From Streptomyces roseolus (GTDB lineage: Bacteria; Actinomycetota; Actinomycetes; Streptomycetales; Streptomycetaceae), in assembly GCF_014649855.1 (NCBI RefSeq), contig NZ_BMTV01000013.1:62001-126000 (forward strand): 64,000 nt of DNA. Direction: 5' to 3'. The notes under the pieces are model-generated. The model was not told the DNA's origin. It worked only from the letters and a program-made list of their open reading frames with translations, and did not search any database. Below, piece by piece: positions 7,426 through 15,314 of this stretch; positions within the stretch are counted from its first letter, which is position 1, and each line of letters starts with the position of its first letter. The position numbers were made by a program, and so were the translations under genes.

Positions 7426-8727
7426 ATGAAGCTCTCCGTGAGACTGGCCGCCCTGGCCGGCTCCTCCGCCCTGGTCCTGGGCGCCCTCGCCGGCGCCGCC
7501 CCGGCCACCGCCGCACCCGCCGGCGCCACCGCCGCCCCGGACATCCCGGTCGCCAACGTCAAGCAGCACTTGACCGACCTCCAGTCCATCGCGACCGCCA
7601 ACGGCGGCAACCGCGGGCACGGACGGCCCGGCTACAAGGCCTCCATCGACTTCGTGAAGGCGAAGCTGGACGCGGCCGGATACACCACGACCGTCCAGCA
7701 GTTCACGTACAACGGCAGCACCGGCTACAACCTGATAGCCGACTGGCCGGGCGGCGACCCGAACCAGGTCGTCATGGCCGGCTCGCACCTCGACTCGGTC
7801 TCCTCGGGCCCCGGCATCAACGACAACGGCTCCGGTTCCGCCGCGATCCTGGAGACCGCGCTCGCCGTCGCCCGCTCCGGCTACCAGCCCTCCAAGCACC
7901 TGCGCTTCGGCTGGTGGGGCGCGGAGGAGCTCGGCCTCGTCGGGTCGAAGTACTACGTGAACAACCTCGCCACCACCGAGCGCGCGAAGCTCAAGGGCTA
8001 CCTCAACTTCGACATGATCGGCTCGCCGAACCCGGGCTACTTCGTCTACGACGACGACCCGGCGATCGAGGCGACCTTCAAGAACTACTTCGCCGGGATC
8101 GGCGTCCCGACCGAGATCGAGACCGAGGGCGACGGCCGCTCCGACCACGCGTCCTTCAAGAACGTCGGCATCCCCGTCGGCGGCCTCTTCACCGGCGCCA
8201 GCCGGGTGAAGACCAGCGCCCAGGTGTCCAAGTGGGGCGGTACGGCCACGGCCTTCGACCGCTGCTACCACTCCTCCTGCGACACCACGGCGAACATCAA
8301 CGACACGGCCCTGGACCGCAACAGCGACGCCATCGCGCACGCGATCTGGACCCTTTCCGGCACCAGCACGCCGCCCACCGGCACGGTCTTCGAGAACACC
8401 GCCGACGTCTCCATCCCGGACAACGGCGCCGCGGTGACCTCCTCCGTGACCGTCTCCGGCGTCGCGGGCAACGCGCCGGCCGCCCTCGCCGTCGGCGTGG
8501 ACATCGTCCACCCCTACCGCGGTGACCTGGTCGTCGACCTCGTCGCGCCCGACGGCACGGTCTACAACCTGCACAACCGGAGTGGCGGCAGCGCCGACAA
8601 CATCCAGCAGACCTACACCGTGAACGCCTCCAGCGAGGTCGCCAACGGCGTGTGGAAGCTGCGCGCGCAGGACGTGGCGTCCGCCGACGTCGGCTACGTC
8701 AACGGGTTCAAGCTGACCTTCCCGTAG
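7426..8727 (+). CDS. Secreted M28 family metallo-aminopeptidase with P-domain
   Basis: A 433-residue secreted protein like Streptomyces griseus-type aminopeptidase (SGAP). A signal peptide (MKLSVRLAALAGSSALVLG, cleavage near ATAA) precedes the M28 domain (about 40-315). Two-zinc ligands and catalytic residues are visible in GSHLDSVSSGPGINDNGSG (His, Asp), WWGAEELGLVGS (catalytic and ligand Glu), NFDMIGSPNPG (Asp) and FDRCYHSSCDT (His). A C-terminal proprotein-convertase-type P-domain (about 322-433: VSIPDNGAAV, DIVHPYRGDLVVDLVAPDG) follows. It should release N-terminal hydrophobic residues from peptides outside the cell. The ATG at 7426 gives a clean signal peptide; the longer upstream reading is noncoding-like. 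Single gene with a terminator at 8750-8787. Confidence 0.95.
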   Translation: MKLSVRLAALAGSSALVLGALAGAAPATAAPAGATAAPDIPVANVKQHLTDLQSIATANGGNRGHGRPGYKASIDFVKAKLDAAGYTTTVQQFTYNGSTGYNLIADWPGGDPNQVVMAGSHLDSVSSGPGINDNGSGSAAILETALAVARSGYQPSKHLRFGWWGAEELGLVGSKYYVNNLATTERAKLKGYLNFDMIGSPNPGYFVYDDDPAIEATFKNYFAGIGVPTEIETEGDGRSDHASFKNVGIPVGGLFTGASRVKTSAQVSKWGGTATAFDRCYHSSCDTTANINDTALDRNSDAIAHAIWTLSGTSTPPTGTVFENTADVSIPDNGAAVTSSVTVSGVAGNAPAALAVGVDIVHPYRGDLVVDLVAPDGTVYNLHNRSGGSADNIQQTYTVNASSEVANGVWKLRAQDVASADVGYVNGFKLTFP

Positions 8728-8749
8728 GCGGGGAGGCGACACGAAGCCA

Positions 8750-8787
8750 CCCGGGTGGGCCGGTGACACGCTCCCGACCCACCCGGG
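8750..8787. terminator. Bidirectional hairpin terminator between convergent genes
   Basis: CCCGGGTGGG at 8750-8759 pairs with CCCACCCGGG at 8778-8787. It lies between the stop of the aminopeptidase and the convergent stop of the LolA-like gene, as expected for a shared terminator in this high-GC genome. Confidence 0.75.
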
Positions 8788-8802
8788 GCACCAACGTCCG
8801 TG

Positions 8803-10017
8803 CTACTTCGCGGCGTCGGCGGCGTCCACCAGCGCCTGCGGCGTCACCGCGCCGACGTAGACCTTGCCGTCGTCCGTCATCAGCGCGTTGACGATCTTGG
8901 TCTTGAAGACGGTGCCGGAGCCGAACTTCCCGCTCACCTTGTCGCCGAGCGAGTCCAGGAAGCCCTGGACCTCCTTCGGCGCCTCCTCCGTCTTCGGCGC
9001 CGGCGCGCCGGAGTCGAAGACGGCGATGGCGGTCCAGCCCTCGCCGATGACCTCGGGGCCGTTCGCGTCGGCGCCGCCGAGGCCGAAGTCGCCGAGGGCC
9101 TTCTCCAGGTCCTCCGGGGCCTTGCCGTGGTCGCCGCGGCCCTCGCCGAACTCCTTCTCCAGCTGGTCGCCCTCGGTGACCTTCGCGCCCTTCGGGACGG
9201 TGAAGTCGAACTCCGAGGCCGCCGGCCTGCCGAAGTCGACCTTCGTGAAGCCCGCGTCGACGACCGGCTTGCCGCCGCTCGTGGAGTCGAGGGTGAACTT
9301 CAGCGGGGTCCCGGTGGCCGCGTCCACCGCGATGGTGATCGAGTCGACCGTCGAGCCCTGCTGCTTCGGCTCGACGACGAGCCGGTACGCGTCGCGGCCC
9401 GCGACGTTCGCCGTGCCGCCGACCGTGATCGAGGTGGTGTCCCCGGCGGCCTTCAGGACCTCGTCGGCGAGCTCCTTCGGGGAGGCCGGGAGCTCCTTCT
9501 CGGGGGCCCGGCCGCCGTCCTCCTCCGCACCCGCGTCGGCCTTCTCGTGGAGGACCGTGTTCGAGCGGGAGTCGTACGCCCACACGTCGTCGCCGTCGTG
9601 GATCAGGCTGTACTGCTCCTTGCCGTCGAGCAGCGTCAGCTTCTGGCGCTCGGGCCCGTCGGCGGCGATCTTCAGGGTGTGCGTGCCGGAGACCAGCTTG
9701 GTGAGCTGCGCGGACGGGTCCGCCGTGCCCTCGGCCGAGCCGGAGCCCTCGCCGGCGCCGGAGGCCATGCCGTCCGCGAGCCCGCCGAGCAGGCCGTCGA
9801 AGGCCGGCAGGCCCAGGTCCGTGGAGATCTTGAAGGTGCCGGACAGGGTCTGGGTGTCCGAGGCGGCGATCTTCTCGACGAGCTGCTGGGCGGTGATCTC
9901 CGGCAGGTCCGGGTCACCGGACGCGGCGAGCGCCGGGACGAGTCCGATGGTCGCGGCGGCGATGCCGGCCACCGCGACCGGGACGACGTACCTGCTTGCC
10001 TTGCGCTGTGCTGCCAT
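8803..10017 (-). CDS. LolA-like/DUF2092-type exported protein
   Basis: A 404-residue protein with an N-terminal signal/anchor (SRYVVPVAVAGIAAATIGLVP). The mature part has the LolA/RseB-like beta fold signature: ITAQQLVEKIAASDTQTLSGT, HTLKIAADGPERQKLTLLDG, YSLIHDGDDVWAYDSRSNTV, DAYRLVVEPKQ and a C-terminal strand set ending near residue 400. In monoderm actinobacteria this family is secreted or membrane-tethered and may bind lipids or sense the envelope; a lipoprotein-sorting role as in Gram-negatives does not apply. The ATG at 10017 follows GGAGGG. It is divergent from the secreted DUF4258 gene, sharing a region with tandem GGGATGACATCCC-type palindromes. Confidence 0.85.
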   Translation of the reverse strand: MAAQRKASRYVVPVAVAGIAAATIGLVPALAASGDPDLPEITAQQLVEKIAASDTQTLSGTFKISTDLGLPAFDGLLGGLADGMASGAGEGSGSAEGTADPSAQLTKLVSGTHTLKIAADGPERQKLTLLDGKEQYSLIHDGDDVWAYDSRSNTVLHEKADAGAEEDGGRAPEKELPASPKELADEVLKAAGDTTSITVGGTANVAGRDAYRLVVEPKQQGSTVDSITIAVDAATGTPLKFTLDSTSGGKPVVDAGFTKVDFGRPAASEFDFTVPKGAKVTEGDQLEKEFGEGRGDHGKAPEDLEKALGDFGLGGADANGPEVIGEGWTAIAVFDSGAPAPKTEEAPKEVQGFLDSLGDKVSGKFGSGTVFKTKIVNALMTDDGKVYVGAVTPQALVDAADAAK

Positions 10018-10124
10018 GGTCTGTGATCCCTCCGTGCCCTGGCGGACTGTCTCTCGATGACTCCATCTCACCAGGACGGGCGCCGGAAATCGTCAGCCCG
10101 GGGAATCAACCTCGCGTACCCCTT

Positions 10125-10160
10125 CGGGATGACATCCCCTAGGGACGGGATGACGTCCCC
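10125..10160. promoter_or_regulatory. Tandem GGGATGACATCCC palindromes in a divergent promoter region
   Basis: CGGGATGACATCCCC at 10125-10139 is repeated as CGGGATGACGTCCCC at 10146-10160, exactly 21 bp (two helical turns) apart. The first copy contains an odd-centred perfect palindrome. They lie between the LolA-like gene (start 10017, minus) and the DUF4258 gene (start 10294, plus), an ideal place for a dimeric regulator acting on either promoter. Confidence 0.55.
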
Positions 10161-10293
10161 GGGGCCGCCCACCCCGCCGGTCGGCGGGGACGGGTCACGC
10201 CGAGGGGCGGATACCGCCGGCGGGCGCCGCTCGCCAGGCTGAGGGCGCCATTGTTCACCACGGGCCCGTACCGGGCCGTCAGCAAGGACGCAC

Positions 10294-11244
10294 ATGCCTC
10301 GCACCATGAACGGATCGTCCCCCCGCCACCGGACCCTGGCCCGGATACTCGTGGCGGGCTGCACCGCCGGATCCGTGCTGATGACCACCGCGTTCGCCCA
10401 GGCGGACACCGGCGTGCCCTCGGCCGACCGCGTCGCCCGGGCGGCCGAGACGGTGGAGCGCGTCACCGGCACCGCCGACCTCGTCCCGGGAACCGCCCTG
10501 GGTGACGGCGCCACCCGCGTCGAGGTGCCCGCGGACGCGCACGCCGCTCGCATCCTCGTACCCGCCACGGCGTCCGGTGCGGTGGAGTCCGCCTACGGCG
10601 GCGACATCGTCCGGCTCGGCCTGCCCGGCGCCACCGACGTCCGTGCCGCGACCGGCGCCCACGGCACCGTGGTGTACGCGGACGTGAAGGAGGACTTCGA
10701 CCTCGCCGTCCAGCCCAACCGGGACGGCGTGCGCACCCTGATCACCCTCCGGGACGCGGACGCCCCCACCGAGTACCGATTCCCGCTCGACCTGCCCGCC
10801 GACGCGGAGACCGAGCAGCTGGAGGACGGCAGCGTCCTGGTCAGCCGGGGCGGGGAGCACCTGGGGACCTTCGACGCACCGTGGGCGAAGGACGCCGCCG
10901 GGGAGGCCGTACCCACCGACTACCGCGTCGAGGGCGGCGCCCTCGTCCAGACGATCCGCACCGGGCCGAACACCGCCTACCCGGTCGTGGCCGACCCCGC
11001 GTGGTTCATCCCCCTCGCCATCGTCGCCGGGCGCCTGCTGCTGACCAGCGGCGTCAAGAGCATCTCCAAGCACGCGGCGCAGCGCATGGCGCAGCGGGGC
11101 ATCAGCGAGCAGATGATCGCGAACGCCGTGAAGCACGGGAAGAAGTCGCGGGGCAAGTCGGCGGGCACCTGGAAGTACACCAGCGGAAAGATCTGGGTCG
11201 TGGTCAACAACAAGGGGAACGTCGTCTCCGTCGGCCGCAACTGA
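10294..11244 (+). CDS. Secreted toxin-like protein with C-terminal DUF4258 domain
   Basis: A 316-residue protein. Residues about 15-38 form a signal peptide (LARILVAGCTAGSVLMTTAFAQA). Residues about 60-240 form a module seen in actinobacterial secreted toxins, with FPLDLPADAETEQLEDG, GTFDAPWAKDAAGEAVPT and a terminal NTAYPVVADPAWF. A short hydrophobic stretch (IPLAIVAGRLLLT) precedes the C-terminal DUF4258-like domain (about 255-316: SKHAAQRMAQRGIS, AVKHGKKSRG, WKYTSGKIWVVVNNKGNVVSV). DUF4258 is related in fold and context to RelE/BrnT-type toxins. The DUF2283 gene follows after 24 bp and is probably co-transcribed. A delivered RNase-like toxin is inferred, not shown. Confidence 0.85.
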   Translation: MPRTMNGSSPRHRTLARILVAGCTAGSVLMTTAFAQADTGVPSADRVARAAETVERVTGTADLVPGTALGDGATRVEVPADAHAARILVPATASGAVESAYGGDIVRLGLPGATDVRAATGAHGTVVYADVKEDFDLAVQPNRDGVRTLITLRDADAPTEYRFPLDLPADAETEQLEDGSVLVSRGGEHLGTFDAPWAKDAAGEAVPTDYRVEGGALVQTIRTGPNTAYPVVADPAWFIPLAIVAGRLLLTSGVKSISKHAAQRMAQRGISEQMIANAVKHGKKSRGKSAGTWKYTSGKIWVVVNNKGNVVSVGRN

Positions 11245-11268
11245 TCCGAGACCCCAGGGAGCGAAACC

Positions 11269-11481
11269 ATGCACATCGAGTACGACCAGGAGAACGACAC
11301 CGCGTACGTCTCGCTCGTCGCGCACATCGCGGACGGGGCCGCCGTCCAGCAGGTCACCGTCGAGGTGCCGGGCGGTGCGGCGGACCTGCACCTCGACTTC
11401 GACGCGTCGGGGCGGCTGCTCGGCGTCGAGGTCGTCGGCGCCCGGGCCGCCCTCCCCGCCGAACTCCTCGGCGCCTCCTAG
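11269..11481 (+). CDS. DUF2283 family protein, likely partner of the DUF4258 toxin
   Basis: A 70-residue protein with the DUF2283 pattern: MHIEYDQENDTAYVSL at the start and LHLDFDASGRLLGVEVVGA in the middle. It has no signal peptide, so it should stay in the cytoplasm. The ATG follows AGGGAG, 24 bp after the DUF4258 stop, suggesting one operon. DUF2283 genes often neighbour DUF4258 genes, so an antitoxin or immunity role is the simplest reading. The last codons overlap the stop of the convergent histidine kinase by 4 bp (CTAG serves both stops). Function is inferred from context only. Confidence 0.88.
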   Translation: MHIEYDQENDTAYVSLVAHIADGAAVQQVTVEVPGGAADLHLDFDASGRLLGVEVVGARAALPAELLGAS

Positions 11482-12746
11482 GCCCGCGGCGGCGTCCGGG
11501 CCGGGGGCACGGGGAAGCTGGCGCGGACCAGGAACCCTCCGCCGGGGAGCGGGCCCGCGGCGAACGTGCCGCCGAGCAACTGCGCCCGTTCCCGCAGGCC
11601 CATCAGACCGTGCCCGCCGTCGGGCAGCCCGAGAGGGGCGGCCGCCCGGTCGGGCGCGGTGTTGCGCACCGCGACGTGCAGGGCATCGGTGTCCGACCAC
11701 ACGTGGACGTCGGCGTCGGCTCCGGGGGCGTGCTTGCGGACGTTGGTGAGCGCCTCCTGGACCGTGCGGTAGACGGCGCGGTCGACGGCCTCGGGCAGCC
11801 CGTCCGGGAGCTCTCCGACCCGGAGTCCGACCTGCGGGGCGCCGGCCTCGGCCAGCGCCCGCAGGTCGGCCAGGCGAGGCTGTGGGACCAGTTCCCCGGC
11901 CTCGCCCCCCGCCGTTCGCAACACCCCGAGCAGGTGCTGGAGTTCGGTCAGCGTGGCGACCGACAGTTCGCGGATGACCCGCGCGGTCTCCAAGGTCGCG
12001 GGCGCGTCCGGGAGGGCAGTGACCTGGAGGGCCCCGGCCTGCAGGCTGATCAGGCTGACCTTGTGGGCGACGACGTCGTGCATCTCCCTGGCCAGCCGGG
12101 CCCGTTCGGCCGCCAGGACGCGTTCGGTCAGCAACCGGTGCTCGCGTTCGCGGCTCTCGGCCGCCTCGCGCAGCCGGTCCCGCCGCTGCCGCGCCGAGCG
12201 GCCCAGGACGAAGGCCCCAGCACCGAATGCGCAGGAGTCGAGCGCGGCCAGCAGCGTCTCCCGGTCGAGGCCGAGCAGCAGCAGGTCGCCGGGCGGGTGC
12301 GGGAGGAACTGGGCCAGTGCCACCAGGGCCGCGCCGACCACACCCCCGAGCGTTCCCCGGCGCACGGAAGCCACGCAGTAGAGGGCGATCAGCGGGGCGA
12401 AGGCCAGATGGCCGAGGTAGAGGCCCGGGAGTCCGACGGTCAGCGCCACCTCGGGCAGGCGGTGGCGCACCACGAGGGCGCCCGCGGCGGCGAGCGCGAG
12501 CCACAGCCCCGGCCCGTCGTGGGGACCGTTGACGGCCAGTCCGTCCACCACGGCGACACCGACGGGAAGGGCCGCCGGCCCCAGACGCCGCAGTCGCCCG
12601 GCGACGGAGAGCCGGGAACGGCCTGCGTCGGCGGCGGGGGGCGACGCTACGTCGGCGGCGGGAAGCGGCGCTCCGACGGCGGCGGTCGCCTTCCGACGCG
12701 TACGGGGCCCGGGGACGTACGCCCGCGCCCTCATGCCGCCCCTCAC
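11478..12746 (-). CDS. Two-component sensor histidine kinase (NarL-type partner)
   Basis: A 422-residue membrane kinase. Several hydrophobic segments between about residues 50 and 190 form the sensor region. A coiled linker leads to the HisKA_3 dimerisation motif LAREMHDVVAHKVSLI (phosphoacceptor His near 247). The HATPase domain has the N-box QEALTNVRKHAPG and the G-box GHGLMGLRERAQLLGG. The GTG start overlaps the stop of the upstream response-regulator gene (GTGA), so the pair is translationally coupled. A nearby in-frame ATG at 12734 is an alternative start. Signal unknown. Confidence 0.93.
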   Translation of the reverse strand: MRGGMRARAYVPGPRTRRKATAAVGAPLPAADVASPPAADAGRSRLSVAGRLRRLGPAALPVGVAVVDGLAVNGPHDGPGLWLALAAAGALVVRHRLPEVALTVGLPGLYLGHLAFAPLIALYCVASVRRGTLGGVVGAALVALAQFLPHPPGDLLLLGLDRETLLAALDSCAFGAGAFVLGRSARQRRDRLREAAESREREHRLLTERVLAAERARLAREMHDVVAHKVSLISLQAGALQVTALPDAPATLETARVIRELSVATLTELQHLLGVLRTAGGEAGELVPQPRLADLRALAEAGAPQVGLRVGELPDGLPEAVDRAVYRTVQEALTNVRKHAPGADADVHVWSDTDALHVAVRNTAPDRAAAPLGLPDGGHGLMGLRERAQLLGGTFAAGPLPGGGFLVRASFPVPPARTPPRA

Positions 12747-13408
12747 CGCCGGGGTGCGGCGCCGCGCCCGGCGATCATGCCCGCGCGTTCGGCGACGACG
12801 GCGGCCTGGACCCGGTTGACACCGCCGAGCTTCGTCAGCATGGCGCTGACGTGGTCCTTGACGGTGCCGTGGGCCAGGTGGAGCGTCGCGGCGATCTCCC
12901 GGTTGGACATCCCGTGGCCGACCAGGGCGAGGACCTGGCGTTCGCGCTCGGTCAGGCCCGCCACCAGCCGTGCCGCGTCGTCCGCCGGCGCCGAGGCCAG
13001 GTACCCGCCGATGACGGGGCCGGCCGCCTCGGGTCCGAGCACCCGCCCGCCGCCGGCGAGCACCCGTACGGCGTGCACCAGCTGCTCGGGGGACGTGTTC
13101 TTCATCAGGAATCCCGCCGCCCCGCTGCGCAGGGCCCGATCGACGTACTCACCGGCGTCGAAGGTCGTCAGCATGGCGACCGCCGGCGGCGGTGACACGG
13201 CGGCGAGGCGTGCCAGCACGGTCAGCCCGTCCACGTCGGGCATACGGATGTCGAGCAGGACCACCTGGGGGCGGTGCCGTTCGACCACCGCGACCGCCTC
13301 CGCGCCACCGCAGTCGGCCACGACGCCGATGTCCGCGGCGGAACCGAGGATCGCGCGCAGGCCGGAGCGGACCAGTGGTTCGTCGTCCACGACGACCACG
13401 CCGATCAT
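12743..13408 (-). CDS. NarL/FixJ family response regulator
   Basis: A 221-residue regulator. The receiver domain has the acidic pocket VVVDDEP, phosphoacceptor Asp in LLDIRMPDVDG (about residue 53), the Thr switch MLTTFD and Lys in FLMKNTSP. The C-terminal LuxR-type HTH is LTERERQVLALVGHGMSNREIA then LAHGTVKDHVSAMLTKLG. It is the first gene of a two-gene operon with the kinase. The polyprenyl synthase stop lies only 33 bp upstream, in the same direction, so read-through is possible. Targets unknown; the palindromes at 10125-10160 would be a reasonable place to look. Confidence 0.94.
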   Translation of the reverse strand: MIGVVVVDDEPLVRSGLRAILGSAADIGVVADCGGAEAVAVVERHRPQVVLLDIRMPDVDGLTVLARLAAVSPPPAVAMLTTFDAGEYVDRALRSGAAGFLMKNTSPEQLVHAVRVLAGGGRVLGPEAAGPVIGGYLASAPADDAARLVAGLTERERQVLALVGHGMSNREIAATLHLAHGTVKDHVSAMLTKLGGVNRVQAAVVAERAGMIAGRGAAPRR

Positions 13409-13441
13409 GGGCGGCTTCCTTTCCCCCGGTGACCTCGCGGG

Positions 13442-14452
13442 TCAGCCCGCCCGGTGCACCACCGCGTCGCACAGCTCCCTCAGGGCCGACTTCGCGTAGC
13501 CGTCGGGCAGCGGCGCCAGCATGGCCCTGGCCTCCTCCGCGTACCGCACGGTGTCCCGGCGGGCCTGCTCCAGGGCGGGGTGGAGACGGAGCCGCCGGAG
13601 CACCTCGGCGTGCCGGTCGTCGTCGGTGAGGTCGCCGTCGATCAGGGCGACGAGCTCCAGGTCCTCGGGGCGGCCGTGGGCGGCCGCGGTGGCCCGCAGG
13701 CGCAGGACGGGGAGGGTGGGGACGCCCTCGCGGAGGTCGGTGCCGGGGGTCTTGCCGGACTCGTGGCCCTCGGAGGCGATGTCGAGGACGTCGTCGGCGA
13801 GCTGGAAGGCGACGCCGAGCCGCTCGCCGTACTGGGTGAGGATGTCGACGACCGACTCGTCGGCGCCGGACATCATCGCGCCGAAGCGGCAGGAGACGGC
13901 GACGAGGGAGCCCGTCTTGCCGCCGAGGACGTCGAGGTAGTGGTCGACGGGGTCGCGGCCGTCGACGGGACCCGCGGTCTCCAGGATCTGGCCGGTGACG
14001 AGCCGCTCGAACGCCTCGGCCTGGATCCGTACGGCCTCCGGGCCGAGGTCCGCGAGGGTGTGCGAGGCGCGGGCGAAGAGGAAGTCACCCGTGAGGACGG
14101 CGAGCGAGTTGCCCCAGCGGCTGTTCGCGCTGGGCACGCCCCGGCGCACGGCCGCCTCGTCCATGACGTCGTCGTGGTAGAGCGTGGCCAGATGGGTGAG
14201 CTCCACGACGACGGCCGCGGGCACGACGCCGGGCGCGTGGGGGTCGCCGAACTGGGCGGCGAGCATCACGAGCAACGGCCGGAACCGCTTGCCGCCGGCG
14301 AGCACCAGGTGCTGGGCGGCCTCGGTGATGAAGGGGACATCGCTCTTGGTGGCGTCGAGGAGGCCGGCCTCGACGGCCGCCAACCCCGTCTGGACATCGG
14401 CCTCGAGAGCCTGGTCCCGCACGCTAAGACCGAACGGCCCGACGACGGTCAC
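13442..14452 (-). CDS. Polyprenyl diphosphate synthase (probable menaquinone side chain)
   Basis: A 336-residue trans-isoprenyl diphosphate synthase. The two aspartate-rich motifs are visible: FARM in LYHDDVMDEAAVRRG and SARM in FQLADDVLDI. The GGKRFRPLL and KTGSL segments are also present. It condenses isopentenyl diphosphate with an allylic diphosphate. The GTG at 14452 is chosen because AGGAGA precedes it and the protein then begins TVVGPFGLSVRDQALEADVQ, the normal start of Streptomyces orthologues. Linkage to complex I and menaquinone genes in this window suggests it makes the menaquinone tail, but chain length cannot be read here. Confidence 0.93.
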   Translation of the reverse strand: MTVVGPFGLSVRDQALEADVQTGLAAVEAGLLDATKSDVPFITEAAQHLVLAGGKRFRPLLVMLAAQFGDPHAPGVVPAAVVVELTHLATLYHDDVMDEAAVRRGVPSANSRWGNSLAVLTGDFLFARASHTLADLGPEAVRIQAEAFERLVTGQILETAGPVDGRDPVDHYLDVLGGKTGSLVAVSCRFGAMMSGADESVVDILTQYGERLGVAFQLADDVLDIASEGHESGKTPGTDLREGVPTLPVLRLRATAAAHGRPEDLELVALIDGDLTDDDRHAEVLRRLRLHPALEQARRDTVRYAEEARAMLAPLPDGYAKSALRELCDAVVHRAG

Positions 14453-14777
14453 GAGGGGATCTCCTGTCTGCTGACGTCTGCTGACGCTGGTCCTTGACGC
14501 TCCGGACCGTACGCCGCCGACGGGGATTGTCGATGTGTCGGTCCATTCACTCAAGCCAGCGTATCCGGTCACGTTTCGATCACCGTGGGCGCCTTCCCGT
14601 CACCCCCGGTATGTTCGGTATCAGCTCATACGATCACGAGTAGCCGTTTTGTCCCGAACAACGATCGGCACCGACGCGAACGGCGAGCGGCCGCCCCCCG
14701 AGGACGACGGCGCCTCCCTCGGGCACCCCCGGGGACCGCGCCGCACGACGCGCCCCGCCCACTGAGGTGAGCGCCCG
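14453..14777. other. 325-bp intergenic region, divergent promoters
   Basis: This gap separates the polyprenyl synthase (minus) from the CocE-type pseudogene (plus). It contains a short direct repeat TGCTGACG at 14469-14476 and 14479-14486, and a relatively A/T-rich stretch around 14605-14665 that probably carries a promoter. No convincing gene or RNA is seen. Confidence 0.5.
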
Positions 14778-15282
14778 ATGACGAAGATCCGTACCGGCTT
14801 CCCGCACGAGACCCGGCACGAGGACCTCCGCGCCCCGATGCCGGACGGGACCCCGCTGTACGCGCGCGTGGCGGCCGGTCACCGACGAGCCCGTCCCCGC
14901 CCTCCTGGAGTACCGCCCCACCGGCTCACCGACCGGACCGCGCCCCGCGACCGGCAGCGCCGCCCCTGGTGCGCGGTCCACGGCTACGCCTCCGTACGGG
15001 TCGACGTCCGTGGCCACGGCAACAGCGGGGGCCTGCCCGGCGACGAGTGCGACACCACCGAGCTCGCCGACGGCGAGCCGATCGAGATCCTCGGCCGCCC
15101 CCGCGTCGCCCTCCGCCTCATGACGCCCGCGCCGACCGGCCAGATCGCCGCCCGGCTCTGCGACGTCGCCCCCGAAGCCCCTGGAGGCCCCCGAGGAGGC
15201 CCGCCCCGAACGGCTCGCCCTCCGCGACGCCGACGTCTTCCACCGCACCGGGGAAAAGCGGATCCCCCGCACGGCCGGCTGA
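14778..15282 (+). pseudogene. Decayed CocE/NonD-family hydrolase (frameshifts and internal deletion)
   Basis: The start MTKIRTGFPHETRHEDLRA and the middle piece HGYASVRVDVRGHGNSGG are typical of the N-terminal third of CocE/X-Pro dipeptidyl-peptidase-type alpha/beta hydrolases. Between them the piece WRPVTDEPVPALLEY is readable only in another frame. After CDTTELADG the sequence jumps to IEILGRP and TGQIAARLCDVAPE, which belong to the C-terminal jelly-roll domain. The region with the catalytic GxSxxG is missing. A last piece (RLALRDADVFHRTGEKRIPR) is in another frame and ends at TGA 15280-15282. Roughly 165 codons remain of a family that is usually over 500. It cannot make an active enzyme. 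Confidence 0.8.
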
Positions 15283-15314
15283 GGCCGGGACCGTACGGGG
15301 GATCGCGGGGATTC

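Noticed and set aside
13442..14572. Longer polyprenyl synthase beginning at 14572
   Set aside because: The added 40 residues show no conservation, and the GTG at 14452 is preceded by AGGAGA.
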